64,000 nucleotides of DNA. Source: Taudactylus pleione. Taxonomy: Eukaryota > Chordata > Amphibia > Anura > Myobatrachidae. Numbering within the stretch: the stretch's first letter is position 1; each line of letters begins with the position of its first letter. Position numbers and translations under genes: made by a program. The notes under the pieces are model-generated. The model saw only the letters and a list, made by a program, of their open reading frames with translations, was not told the DNA's origin and did not search any database. Positions 48,001 through 59,714 of this stretch are shown piece by piece. The stretch covers positions 2,976,001-3,040,000 of the forward strand of contig JAUIMM010000570.1 of NCBI GenBank assembly GCA_031769625.1. Reading direction: 5' to 3'.

Positions 48001-51000
48001 AGCCCATCCATCACAGCTCCTCATTATCCCCTCCATCACAGCCCCTCCATCACAGCTCCTCATATCCCCTCCATCACAGCCCATCCATCACAGCTCCTCA
48101 TATCCCCTCCATCACAGCCCATCCATCACAGCTCCTCATATCCCCTCCATCACAGCCACCTCCATCACAGCTCCTCATATCCCCTCCATCACAGCCCCTC
48201 CATCACAGCTCCTCATATCCCCTCCATCACAGCCACCTCCATCACATCTCCTCATATCCCCTCCATCACAGTCACCTCCATCACAGCTCCTCATATCCCC
48301 TCCATCACAGCTCCTCATATCCCCTCAATCACAGCTCCTCATATCCCCTCCATCACAGCTCCTCATATCCCCCCATCACAGCCCCTCCTTCACAGCTCCT
48401 CATATCCCCTCCATCACAGCTCCTCATATCCCCTCCATCACAGTCACCTCCATCACACCTTCTCATATCCCCTCCATCACAGCCCCTCCATCACAGCTCC
48501 TCATATTCCCTCCATCACAGCTCCTCATATCCCCTCCATCACAGCTCCTCATATCCCCTCCATCACAGCTCCTCATATCCCCCCATCACAGCCCCTCCTT
48601 CACAGCTCCTCATATCCCCTCCATCACAGCTCCTCATATCCCCTCCATCACAGTCACCTCCATCACACCTCCTCATATCAACTCCATCACAGCCCCTCCA
48701 TCACAGCTCCTCATATTCCCTCCATCACAGCTCCTCATATCCCCTCCATCACAGCTCCTCATATCCCCTCCATCACAGCTCCTCATTATCCCCTCCATCA
48801 CAGCTCCTCATATACCCTCCATCACAGCTCCTCATATCCCCTCCATCACAGCTCCTCATATCCCCCCATCACAGCCCCTCCGTCACAGCTCCTCATATCC
48901 CCTCCATCACAGTCACCTCCATCACACCTCCTCATATCCCCTCCATCACTGCTCCTCATATCCCCTCCATCACAGTCACCTCCATCACAGCTCCTCATAT
49001 CCCCTCCATCACAGCTCCTCATATCACCTCCATCACAGCTCCTCATATCCCCTCCATCACAGCCCCTTCATCACAGCTCCTCATATCCCCTCCATCACAG
49101 CTCCTCATATCCCCTCCATCACAGCCACCTCCATCACAGCTCCTCATATCTACTCCATCACAGCCCATCCATCACTGCTCCTCATATACCCTCCATCACA
49201 GCCCCTCCATTACAGTTCCTCATATCTCCTCCATCACAGCTCCTCATATCCCCTCCTTCACAGCCCCTCCATCACAGCTCCTCATATCTCCTCCATCACA
49301 GCTCCTCCTATCCCCTCCATCACAGCCCCTCCATCACAGCTGCTCATATCCCCTCCATCACAGCTCCTCATATCCCCTCCATCACAGCCCCTCCATCACA
49401 GCTCCTCATTATCCCCTCCATCACAGTTCCTCATATCCCCTCCATCACAGCTCCTCATATCCCCTCCATCACAGCTCCTCATATCCCCTCCATCACAGCT
49501 CCTCATATCCCCTCCATCACAGCCCCTCCATCACAGGTCCTCATATCCCCTCCATCACAGCCCATCCATCACAGCTCCTCATATCGCCTCCATCACAGCT
49601 CCTCATATCCCCTCCATCACAGCCCCTCCATCACAGCTCCTCATATACCCTCCATCACAGCCCATCCATCACAGCTCCTCATATCCCCTCCATCACAGCT
49701 CCTCATATCCCCTCCATCACAGCTCCTCATTATCCCCTCCATCACAGCCACTCCACCACAGCTCCTCATATCCCCTCCATCACAGCCCCTCCATCACAGC
49801 TCCTCATATCCCCTCCATCACAGTCACCTCCATCACAGCTCATCATATCCCCTCTTCACAGCCCCTCAACATAGCCCCTCTCACTCCCCCTCATCAGTCA
49901 CCTCCATCACAGCCAATCCCTCACAGCTCCTCATATCACCTCTTCACAGCCCCTCAACATAGCCGCTCTAACTCATCACAGTCACCTCCATCACAGCTCA
50001 TCATATCCCCTCCATCACAGCTCCTCATATCCCCTCCATCACAGCCACCTCCATCACAGCTCCTCATATCCCCTCCATCACAGCTCCTCATATCCCCTCC
50101 ATCACAGCCACCTCCATCACATCTCCTCATATCCCCTCCATCACAGTCACCTCCATCACAGCTCCTCATATCCCCTCCATCACAGCTCCTCATATCCCCT
50201 CCATCACAGCTCCTCATATCCCCTCCATCACAGCCCCTCCATCACAGCTTCTCATTATCCCCTCCATCACAGCTCCTCATATCCCCTCCATCACAGCTCC
50301 TCATATCCCCTCCATCACAGCTCCTCATATCCCCCCATCACAGCCCGTCCTTCACAGCTCCTCATATCCCCTCCATCACAGCCCCTCCATCACAGCTCCT
50401 CATATCCCCTCCATCACAGTCACATCCATCACACCTCCTCATATCCCCTCCATCACAGCCCCTCCATCACAGCTCCTCATATTCCCTCCATCACAGCCCC
50501 TCCATCACAGCTCCTCATTATCCCCTCCATCACAGCCCCTCCATCACAGCTCCTCATATCCCCTCCATCACAGCCCCTCCATCACAGCTCCTCATATCCC
50601 CTCCATCACAGTCACCTCCATCACAGCTCATCATATCCCCTCTTCACAGCCCCTCAACATAGCCCCTCTCACTCCCCCTCATCAGTCACCTCCATCACAG
50701 CCCATCCATCACAGCTCCTCATATCCCCTCTTCACAGCCCCTCAACATAGCCGCTCTCAATCATCACAGTCACCTCCATCACAGCTCATTCATCACAGCT
50801 CCTCATATCCCCACCATCACAGCCCCTCAACATAGCCCCTCTCACTCCCCCTCATCAGTCACCTCCATCACAGCCCATCCATCACAGCTCCTCATATCCC
50901 CTCTTCACAGCCCCTCAACATAGCCGCTCTCACTCATCACAGTCACCTCCATCACAGCTCTTCCATCACAGCTCATCATATCCCCTCCATCACAGCTCCT

Positions 51001-54000
51001 CATATCCCCTCCATCACAGCTCCTCATATCCCCTCCATCACAGCCCCTCCATCACAGCTCCTCATATCCCCTCCATCACAGCCACCTCCATCACATCTCC
51101 TCATATCCCCTCCATCACAGCCCCTCCATCACAGCTCCTCATATTCCCTCCATCACCGCTCCTCATATCCCCTCCATCACAGCTCCTCATATCCCCTCCA
51201 TCACAGCTCCTCATATCCCCCCATCACAGCCCCTCCTTCACAGCTCCTCATATCCCCTCCATCACAGCTCCTCATATCCCCTCCATCACAGTCACCTCCA
51301 TCACACCTCCTCATATCAACTCCATCACAGCCCCTCCATCACAGCTCCTCATATTCCCTCCATCACAGCTCCTCATATCCCCTCCATCACAGCTCCTCAT
51401 ATCCCCTCCATCACAGCTCCTCATTATCCCCTCCATCACAGCTCCTCATATACCCTCCATCACAGCTCCTCATATCCCCTCCATCACAGCTCCTCATATC
51501 CCCCCATCACAGCCCCTCCATCACAGCTCCTCATATCCCCTCCATCACAGTCACCTCCATCACACCTCCTCATATCCCCTCCATCACTGCTCCTCATATC
51601 CCCTCCATCACAGTCACCTCCATCACAGCTCCTCATATCCCCTCCATCACAGCTCCTCATATCCCCTCCATCACAGCTCCTCATATCCCCTCCATCACAG
51701 CCCCTTCATCACAGCTCCTCATATCCCCTCCATCACAGCCCCTCCATCACAGCTCCTCATATCCCCTCCATCACAGCCACCTCCATCACAGCTCCTCATA
51801 TCTACTCCATCACAGCCCATCCATCACTGCTCCTCATATACCCTCCATCACAGCCCCTCCATTACAGTTCCTCATATCTCCTCCATCACAGCTCCTCATA
51901 TCCCCTCCTTCACAGCCCCTCCATCACAGCTCCTCATATCTCCTCCATCACAGCTCCTCCTATCCCCTCCATCACAGCCCCTCCATCACAGCTGCTCATA
52001 TCCCCTCCATCACAGCTCCTCATATCCCCTCCATCACAGCCCCTCCATCACAGCTCCTCATTATCCCCTCCATCACAGTTCCTCATATCCCCTCCATCAC
52101 AGCTCCTCATATCCCCTCCATCACAGCTCCTCATATCCCCTCCATCACAGCCCCTCCATCACAGGTCCTCATATCCCCTCCATCACAGCCCATCCATCAC
52201 AGCTCCTCATATCCCCTCCATCACAGCTCCTCATATCCCCTCCATCACAGCCCCTCCATCACAGCTCCTCATATACCCTCCATCACAGCCCATCCATCAC
52301 AGCTCCTCATATCCCCTCCATCACAGCTCCTCATATCCCCTCCATCACAGCTCCTCATTATCCCCTCCATCACAGCCACTCCACCACAGCTCCTCATATC
52401 CCCTCCATCACAGCCCCTCCATCACAGCTCCTCATATCCCCTCCATCACAGTCACCTCCATCACAGCTCATCATATCCCCTCTTCACAGCCCCTCAACAT
52501 AGCCCCTCTCACTCCCCCTCATCAGTCACCTCCATCACAGCCCATCCATCACAGCTCCTCATATCCCCTCTTCACAGCCCCTCAACATAGCCCCTCTCAC
52601 TCCCCCTCATCAGTCACCTCCATCACAGCCAATCCCTCACAGCTCCTCATATCACCTCTTCACAGCCCCTCAACATAGCTGCTCTCACTCATCACAGTCA
52701 CCTCCATCACAGCTCATCATATCCCCTCCATCACAGCTCCTCATATCCCCTCCATCACAGCTCCTCATATCCCCTCCATCACAGCCCCTCCATCACAGCT
52801 CCTCATATCCCCTCCATCACAGCCACCTCCATCACATCTCCTCATATCCCCTCCATCACAGTCACCTCCATCACAGCTCCTCATATCCCCTCATCACAGC
52901 TCCTCATATCCCCTCCATCACAGCTCCTCATATCCCCTCCATCACAGCCCCTCCATCACAGCTTCTCATTATCCCCTCCATCACAGCTCCTCATATCCCC
53001 TCCATCACAGCTCCTCATATCCCCTCCATCACAGCTCCTCATATCCCCCCATCACAGCCCGTCCTTCACAGCTCCTCATATCCCCTCCATCACAGCCCCT
53101 CCATCACAGCTCCTCATATCCCCTCCATCACAGTCACCTCCATCACACCTCCTCATATCCCCTCCATCACAGCCCCTCCATCACAGCTCCTCATATTCCC
53201 TCCATCACAGCCCCTCCATCACAGCTCCTCATTATCCCCTCCATCACAGCCCCTCCATCACAGCTCCTCATATCCCCTCCATCACAGCCCCTCCATCACA
53301 GCTCCTCATATCCCCTCCATCACAGTCACCTCCATCACAGCTCATCATATCCCCTCTTCACAGCCCCTCAACATAGCCCCTCTCACTCCCCCTCATCAGT
53401 CACCTCCATCACAGCCCATCCATCACAGCTCCTCATATCCCCTCTTCACAGCCCCTCAACATAGCCGCTCTCACTCATCACAGTCACCTCCATCACAGCT
53501 CATTCATCACAGCTCCTCATATCCCCACCATCACAGCCCCTCAACATAGCCCCTCTCACTCCCCCTCATCAGTCACCTCCATCACAGCCCATCCATCACA
53601 GCTCCTCATATCCCCTCTTCACAGCCCCTCAACATAGCCGCTCTCACTCATCACAGTCACCTCCATCACAGCTCTTCCATCACAGCTCATCATATCCCCT
53701 CCATCACAGCTCCTCATATCCCCTCCATCACAGCCACCTCCATCACAGCTCCTCATATCCCCTCCATCACAGCCCCTCCATCACAGCTCCTCATATCCCC
53801 TCCATCACAGCCACCTCCATCACATCTCCTCATATCCCCTCCATCACAGTCACCTCCATCACAGCTCCTCATATCCCCTCCATCACAGCTCCTCATATCC
53901 CCTCCATCACAGCTCCTCATATCCCCTCCATCACAGCCCCTCCATCACAGCTCCTCATTATCCCCTCCATCACAGCTCCTCATATCCCCTCCATCACAGC

Positions 54001-55008
54001 TCCTCATATGCCCTCCATCACAGCTCCTCATATCCCCCCATCACAGCCCCTCCATCACAGCTCCTCATATCCCCTCCATCACAGCCCCTCCGTCACAGCT
54101 CCTCATATCCCCTCCATCACAGTCACCTCCATCACACCTCCTCATATCCCCTCCATCACAGCCCCTCCATCACAGCTCCTAATATTCCCTCCATCACAGC
54201 CCATCCATCACAGCTCCTCATTATCCCCTCCATCACAGCCCCTCCATCACAGCTCCTCATATCCCCTCCGTCACAGCCCATCCATCACAGCTCCTCATAT
54301 CCCCTCCATCACAGCCCATCCATCACAGCTCCTCATATCCCCTCCATCACAGCCCCTCCACCAAAGCTCCTCATATCCCCTCCATCACAGTCACCTCCAT
54401 CACAGCTCCTCATATCCCCTCTTCACAGCCCCTCAACATAGCCCCTCTCACTCCCCCTCATCAGTCACCTCCATCACAGCCCATTCATCACAGCTCCTCA
54501 TATCCCCTCTTCACAGCCCCTCAACATAGCCGCTCTCACTCATCACAGTCACCTCCATCACAGCTCCTCATATCCCCTCCATCACAGCCCCTCCATCACA
54601 GCTACTCATATCCCCTCCATCACAGCCCCTCCATCACAGCCTCTCATATCCCCTCCATCACAGCCCCTCATCACAGCTCCTCATATCCCCTCTTCACAGC
54701 CACTCAACATAGCCCCTCTCGCTCCCCCTCATGAGTCACCTCCATCACAGCCCATCCATCACAGCTCCTCATATCCCCTCTTCACAGCCCCTCAACATAG
54801 ACCCTCTCACTCATCACAGTCACCTCCATCACAGCTCCTCATATCCCCTCTTCACAGCCCCTCAACATAGCCCCATAGCCCCTCTCACTCATCACAGTCA
54901 CCTCCATCACAGCTCTTCATATCCCCTCTTCACAGCCCCTCTCACTCCCCCTCCTCAGTCACGTCCATCCCAGCTCCTCATATTCCCTCTTCACAGCCCC
55001 TCCTCATA
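39089..55008 (-). repeat. 24-bp minisatellite array of about 15.9 kb with higher-order repeats
   Basis: The basic unit joins CTCCTCATATCCCC and TCCATCACAG (24 bases). Shortened CCCCTCCATCACAG forms, CACCTCCATCACAG forms and ATTATCCCC variants are interspersed. A distinct cassette with CTCTTCACAG, CCTCAACATAGCC and CTCACTCCCCCTCATCAG recurs at irregular intervals (near 39950, 41580, 43610, 44780, 46180, 47145, 49870, 50660, 52500, 53370, 54440), often doubled about 175 bp apart. Long blocks are duplicated: about 401 bp (45164 to 45565), about 2.71 kb (49915 to 52628) and about 3.5 kb (46842 to 50341). The period is a multiple of three, so repetitive frames up to 316 codons open on both strands (SSYPLHHS-type and MRSCDGGD-type). 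They have no start context or composition of a real protein and are not annotated as genes. Confidence 0.97.
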
Positions 55009-55378
55009 GCCCCCTACTCACACTGACCTGCTGGCTCCAACAGCGGCAGCAGAGAACTGGCGACGGGGGAAAGGTCTTTCAGCAACGTCGATGGGAACCC
55101 TCCTGAGCGCTGCAGCACGCCTGCACAGGCAGCTGTGTCACAGTGACACAGTCTGCCCGGAGGTCACTTTGCACACAGCAGCACCGGACTCACTGGGAGT
55201 GGAGGCGGGACCGCGTGACATCATGACATCACACGGTACTCGCGCAGTGCTCCTCTGGGAGCACTGTGATCAGACTAATTTCTTCATCAAAGGGGCCTGT
55301 CCACGGGCCCCTTGGGTCCCGCCGGGCCCTAGGCGAGCGCCTAGGATGCCTAGCAGGAAATCCAGTCCTGCATACAAC

Positions 55379-55706
55379 AATGTAAATGCAGTATGTTACT
55401 CACGCCCAAGGAGATCCCTGATTATGCCATCATTGTGACATCACCGGGCTGTCTATGATTGCTGTGCACAGCCCTCATGTGGCCAGCAATGGTTTCTGAC
55501 TAAATCACTAGAGCTGGAGAACATCACAGAGAACTGAACACCCGTGTGTGCAGAAACACCCCATAGACCAGAAGTCTAGGGTGACAGAAGTGCTGGCCTG
55601 GGAGACATATCATTATTTGTATTTTGGACTTATTTTTCATGTTTGCTAATCAAATATTTCCATATTATAAACATTTAAAATGTTTAAACATGGTCTTAGT
55701 TTGTGG
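55379..55706. other. Non-coding stretch, nothing recognised
   Basis: Sequence between the giant hAT element and the SINE; no frame, repeat or paired ends. Confidence 0.4.
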
Positions 55707-56055
55707 CAGCACATACGGTGTAATGGCTAGCATTACTGCCTCACAGCACTGAAGTTACGGGTTCGATTCCCACCACGGCCCTACCTGGGCGGAGTTTGTA
55801 TATATTCTCCCTGTGCTTGCGTGGGTTTCCTCCGAGTTCTCCAGTTTCCTACCACACTCCAAAAATATACTGGTAGGTTAATTGGCTCCAAACAAAAATT
55901 AACCCAAGTATGTAAGTGTGTGAGATAGGGAACATAGATTGTAAGCTCCACTGGGGCAGGGAGTGATGTGAATGGCCAACTATTCTCTGTAAAGCGCTGC
56001 GGAATATGTGTGCGCTATATAAATAACTGGTAATAAATAATAAAATAAATAAATG
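55707..56055 (+). mobile_element. V-SINE-like retroposon
   Basis: The tRNA-like head has an A-box-like TGTAATGGCTAGCATTACTG and a B-box GGGTTCGATTCCC. The conserved V-SINE body follows (GCGGAGTTTGTATATTCTCC, GCTTGCGTGGGTTTCCTCC, CCACACTCCAAAAATATACT). The 3' part ATTGTAAGCTCCACTGGGGC ... GCGCTATATAAATAA is the LINE-related tail, ending in TAATAAA repeats. The complete head-body-tail order indicates a near full-length copy moved by a LINE partner. Family recognition is from memory of V-SINE architecture in fish and amphibians. Confidence 0.9.
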
Positions 56056-56289
56056 TGTATGAATTTATTTAAAACAAATGAGACACAGTTTGTTTTAGAA
56101 CAATGGAGAGCTAGGGCAGTAGGGTTTGCTGGGAAATGGGTCAAGATGTGAAGGGGTGGCTAGGAGGCGGTGCAAAAACCTGCTGTGGTACAGGTGTAGT
56201 TAGGCACTTACCTCAAGCCATTTGCGCTCACCTTTAAGCCGACGATGACTCTCTGGTCGACGGTCCTGGGACCCAGGTCAAACATGGAC

Positions 56290-57780
56290 GGTACACAGAA
56301 AAAAAGGGATTTGCCCTTCAGCTCACTGCAGCAACATCAACAAAAAATACTTAAATCCTACATGATAATAGAGATTCAGAGGTATTAGTTACATACATTT
56401 GCAAATATATGAATAAGTGCCAGGCCATCATCAAGGCTCCTCTATACTGGCATCCCTAACATTAAGGGGTTCACGCCCGTAAAGCAAGGTACCCCAAAAA
56501 ATTCCAGCCAAGGACCATCCCCAGGGCATCACACAAAAAGGGGAAAAAAGGTGAGTGAAGTGTAAAGAATAGATGTGTAAAGATAAATCAATAAGTGTTA
56601 ATGAAATATAAGAGAATTAAAATTACATAAATAATAAACAAACAATTAGAAAAGTGATAAAAAATATCTATGTGAATTAAGTGGTGATGCCCTGAAAAAG
56701 GTCCAGCCAGAACAACTCCAGGGGCCCCACTCCCAAACGCTCACTCCAAAATAATTATTGCTACATAATTGTAGCACCCACTCTGGGTCATATAATTACA
56801 AATTGGTGTACTGCATAATAACAGCACATGTATAAGCTGAGAGCTGACTCACCTTGGAGGTACCCCAGAAACCTCCACATGGCACTATAAGGGCCAGCAC
56901 ATCGTCCCAATGCTGGCTCCCTTCATGCCTCTCAAGACTGCAAACAAAAAGTATGGTGGTTGCTCATATAAACTTAATGACATAGCACAGGTGCTTGTAA
57001 AGGGTGGGGTTTACACTGAACACAGAAAAAAAGGGATTTTCCCTCCAGCACACTGCAGCAAAATCAACAAAAAATACTTAAATTCTACATGATAATAGAG
57101 ATTCAGAGGTATTAGTTACATATATTTGCAAATATATGAATAAGCACCAGGCCATCGTCAAGGCTCCTCTATACTGGCGTCCCTAACATTAAGGGGTTCA
57201 CGTCTGAGAAGCAAGGTACCCCAAAAAATTCCAGCCAAGGACCATCCCCAGGACATCACATGAAAAGGGGAAAAAAGGTGATAGTGAAGTGTAAAGAATA
57301 GATGTGTAAAATCAATAAGTGTTAATGAAATATAAGAGAATTAAAATTACATAAAAAATAAACAAACAATTAGAAAAGTGATAAAAAAATATCTATGTGA
57401 ATTAAGTGGTGATGCCCTGAAAAAGGTCCAGCCAGAACAACTCCGGGGGCCCCACTCACAAACGCTCCCCCAAAATAATTATTGCTACATAATAGTAGCA
57501 CCCACTCTGGGTCATATGATTACAAATTGGAGTACTGCATAATAGCAGCACATGTATAAGCTGAGAGCTGACTCACCTTGGAGGTACCCCAGAAACCTCC
57601 ACATGGCACTATAAGGACCAGCACATCCTCCCAATGCTGGCTCCCTTCATGCCTCTCAAGACTGCAAACAAAAAGTATGGTGGTCGCTCATATAAGCTTA
57701 ATGACATAGCACACGTGCTTGTAAAGGGCGGGGTTTACACTGAACACAGAAAATAAGGGATTTGCCCTCCTTAGTGTCAA
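56290..57780. repeat. Tandem duplication, unit about 725 bp
   Basis: The segment starting ACAGAAAAAAAGGGATTTG near 56295 recurs near 57022 and begins a third time near 57745 (spacings 727 and 724). Internal landmarks recur in order: CTACATGATAATAGAG, CCAGGCCATC, GGACCATCCCCAGG, GGTCCAGCCAGAACAACTCC and CACCTTGGAGGTACCCC. Copies differ at scattered bases and small indels. No coding frame spans the unit. Confidence 0.92.
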
Positions 57781-57929
57781 GTGCCGGGGTGCAACCTGAA
57801 CAAAAATAGCCAAAGGGGATATGGGTGGGGATAATGCACAACACACACATGCATGCAAAATACAAATCACACTCACCAGATGTACTCTTGCCCCCTTGAT
57901 GTTAAGCCTCTGGTATGACTAGTAGGGTA

Positions 57930-58460
57930 TAGTCCTGCTGCAACCGCCTTGAGTGCTGGTATTACCTTGGCTAGATGCGGCCATGTAGCAGCTTAAACAG
58001 CTGATAAGATTAGAGTGGCTGAAGCCTGTAGGATGTGGTGTGGCCTTCGGGCCATGCAGCAGCCTTGAGGGCTGGAAGTGACTTGGCTAGCTGTGGCCTG
58101 TAGGTCAGTAAGATGACATGCGACCTCTGGGCCAGTAGCATCCTTGAGGGCTGGAAGTGCCTTGGCTGGCTGTGGCCTGTGGGCTTGAAGATGAGATGCA
58201 ACCTCTAGGCTGGTAGCAGCCTTGAGGGCTGGAAGTGCCTTGGCTGGCTGTGGCCTTTGGGCCTGAAGATGAGATGCGACCTCTAGGCTGGTAGCAGCCT
58301 TGAGGGCTGGAAGTGCCTTGGCTGGCTGTGGCCTTTGGGCCTGAAGATGAGAGGCGGCCTCTGTGTCGGTAGCAGCCTTGAGGGCTGGCAATGACTTGGC
58401 TGGCTGTGGCCTGTGGGCCTGAAGATGAGACGCGGCCTCTGGGACGATAGCAGCCTTGAG
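57930..58460 (-). repeat. 78-bp tandem repeat, about six copies
   Basis: Words GTAGCAGCCTTGAGGGCTGG, AGTGCCTTGGCTGGCTGTGG and CCTGAAGATGAGA recur every 78 bases with divergence at the first copies. 78 is 26 codons, so long open frames appear on the - strand (LPALKAAT...SHLQA pattern over 58391-57993, and another over 58689-58105). They lack any family signature and are probably a product of the repeat. Confidence 0.88.
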
Positions 58461-58469
58461 CTAAGCTAA

Positions 58470-58795
58470 AGGCCCCCATAAACGGTGCAATATGCACCTT
58501 GCGATGCGATGGGGGATCCGACGTCCGACATATTGGATGGTCCCCACACACGCTGTGATCGGGTTGCTGACCGCCCCATATGCCGGCACCCCCCTCCCCC
58601 ACCCGCATAGCGCTGTGTGGGATCGTACATCGCATCTCCAGATCAATTGAACTTGCAGTAAGATCTGGGGGTGCAATGTACGACCCCACGAGAGCGTGCT
58701 CTGGCCGATATCATACCCACACATGGTACGATATAGCAGCGATATCAAACCAATCATTCGGGTCGGCTGCTATATCGCACCGTGTATGGGCACCT
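58470..58795. mobile_element. 326-bp PIF/Harbinger-like MITE
   Basis: Ends AGGCCCCCATAAACGGTGC and, read inward from the right, AGGTGCCCATACACGGTGC, flanked by TAA (58467-58469 and 58796-58798). The TAA duplication fits the TWA preference. Confidence 0.87.
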
Positions 58796-58815
58796 TAAGA
58801 GTGCCACACCTCTGC

Positions 58816-58879
58816 TCTGTATAGAGAGAGAAAGAGAGATAATGTGTATATATAGAGTAATTATATGCCTCTCTCTCTC

Positions 58880-58915
<36 letters not shown>
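58816..58915. repeat. GA/TC and TA microsatellites
   Basis: AGAGAGAGAAAGAGAG at the left, then CTCTCTCTCTCTG running into a long (TA)n. The GA and TC parts are complementary. Confidence 0.88.
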
Positions 58916-58917
<2 letters not shown>

Positions 58918-59137
58918 TCGGTTAGTATGCAGAGCCACGGTATGTGGCAGAACACTCCAGGATTTGGTACAAAGTAATATTTCTGTTTCAATGTTTCAAG
59001 GCCCCTGCGGCCCCTTCGTCAGGATAACAAAAGTGTGAGCACCCATGTCATTGTCACAATTGAGAAGTATTGAGTGCTGGTCCGAGTGGTTTGTGTGTGT
59101 GTTTATATAGATACATATATTTATATATATATTCTCT

Positions 59138-59423
59138 CGGGGCCGTAACTAGGGTAGTACAACACAGGGTACAGGGCACTGCAGGGCAGGGGGCGCTGTT
59201 TGGGCCTGTCAATTTTCCTGTTTATTATAATTCTTACTTTTAGCCTCTTCTTCTTTTACCCCCAGCATCTGCTGGCCTCCCCTATCTCTTCCCTGGCCTT
59301 TCCCCATGAGGCCATGGCCCTTTTTCAGGGGCATTATCTTACGTCCCTATTTGAAAAATTAGGGGGTGTGGGCGGCACTGCTCCTTTTGGCACAGGGCTC
59401 CAAAATGTCTAGTTACGGCTCTG
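59138..59423 (+). mobile_element. 286-bp non-autonomous hAT element, second copy
   Basis: Left end GGGGCCGTAACTAGGG and right end GTCTAGTTACGGCTCTG; the interior parallels 36848-37128 throughout. It is set in a TA/CA-rich tract, and no clear 8-bp duplication survives. Confidence 0.85.
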
Positions 59424-59470
59424 ATACACATACAAACACACATATATATATGTGTGTTTGTATGTGTATC
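59424..59470. repeat. Palindromic CA/TA microsatellite
   Basis: ATACACATACAAACACACAT and its complement flank a TATATATA centre. Confidence 0.85.
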
Positions 59471-59714
59471 TATGTCGGCCTCCTGCCTTGGCTCTGCTTT
59501 ACTACAGCACAGCCGCAGGCTCAGTGTGTCTGTGTTGACACACTAGCTGCGGTGCACACAGTATAGAGGGCTGCAGTAGTGACGGATGGAGGCGTTAGGC
59601 AGCTGTGGGGCTGTGCTGTATTATAGACCTCTATCTGCCAACAACTTGTTATCTGGTTTATCCCATATTTCAGGGGCCATAGTCTGTGGCTGTGGTGTCC
59701 TCTGTATTTTGTGG

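Larger units (their letters stand above)
38663..55370 (-). mobile_element. Giant non-autonomous hAT element (16.7 kb) filled by a 24-bp minisatellite
   Basis: The left terminus CAGAGCCGCATTTAGAC matches the right end of the 5453-11787 element. The right terminus, read inward, begins CAGGACTGGATTTCCTGC and continues with TAGGGCCCGGCGGG, matching the left end of that element. The two are therefore the same family in opposite orientation. Flanks CATAAATC (38655-38662) and CATACAAC (55371-55378) agree at 6 of 8 positions, as expected for an older duplication. Between the ends: a TA microsatellite, about 300 bp unique, the tandem array, then about 360 bp of GC-rich unique sequence. No transposase. 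Its length is due almost wholly to the array. Confidence 0.8.

Noticed and set aside
39089..55008. CRISPR-like array of short repeats
   Set aside because: Units are directly tandem with no unique spacers, and the surroundings are vertebrate transposons.
55707..55790. Functional tRNA gene
   Set aside because: A and B boxes are present, but the fold is not complete and the segment continues into a V-SINE body and LINE-like tail.
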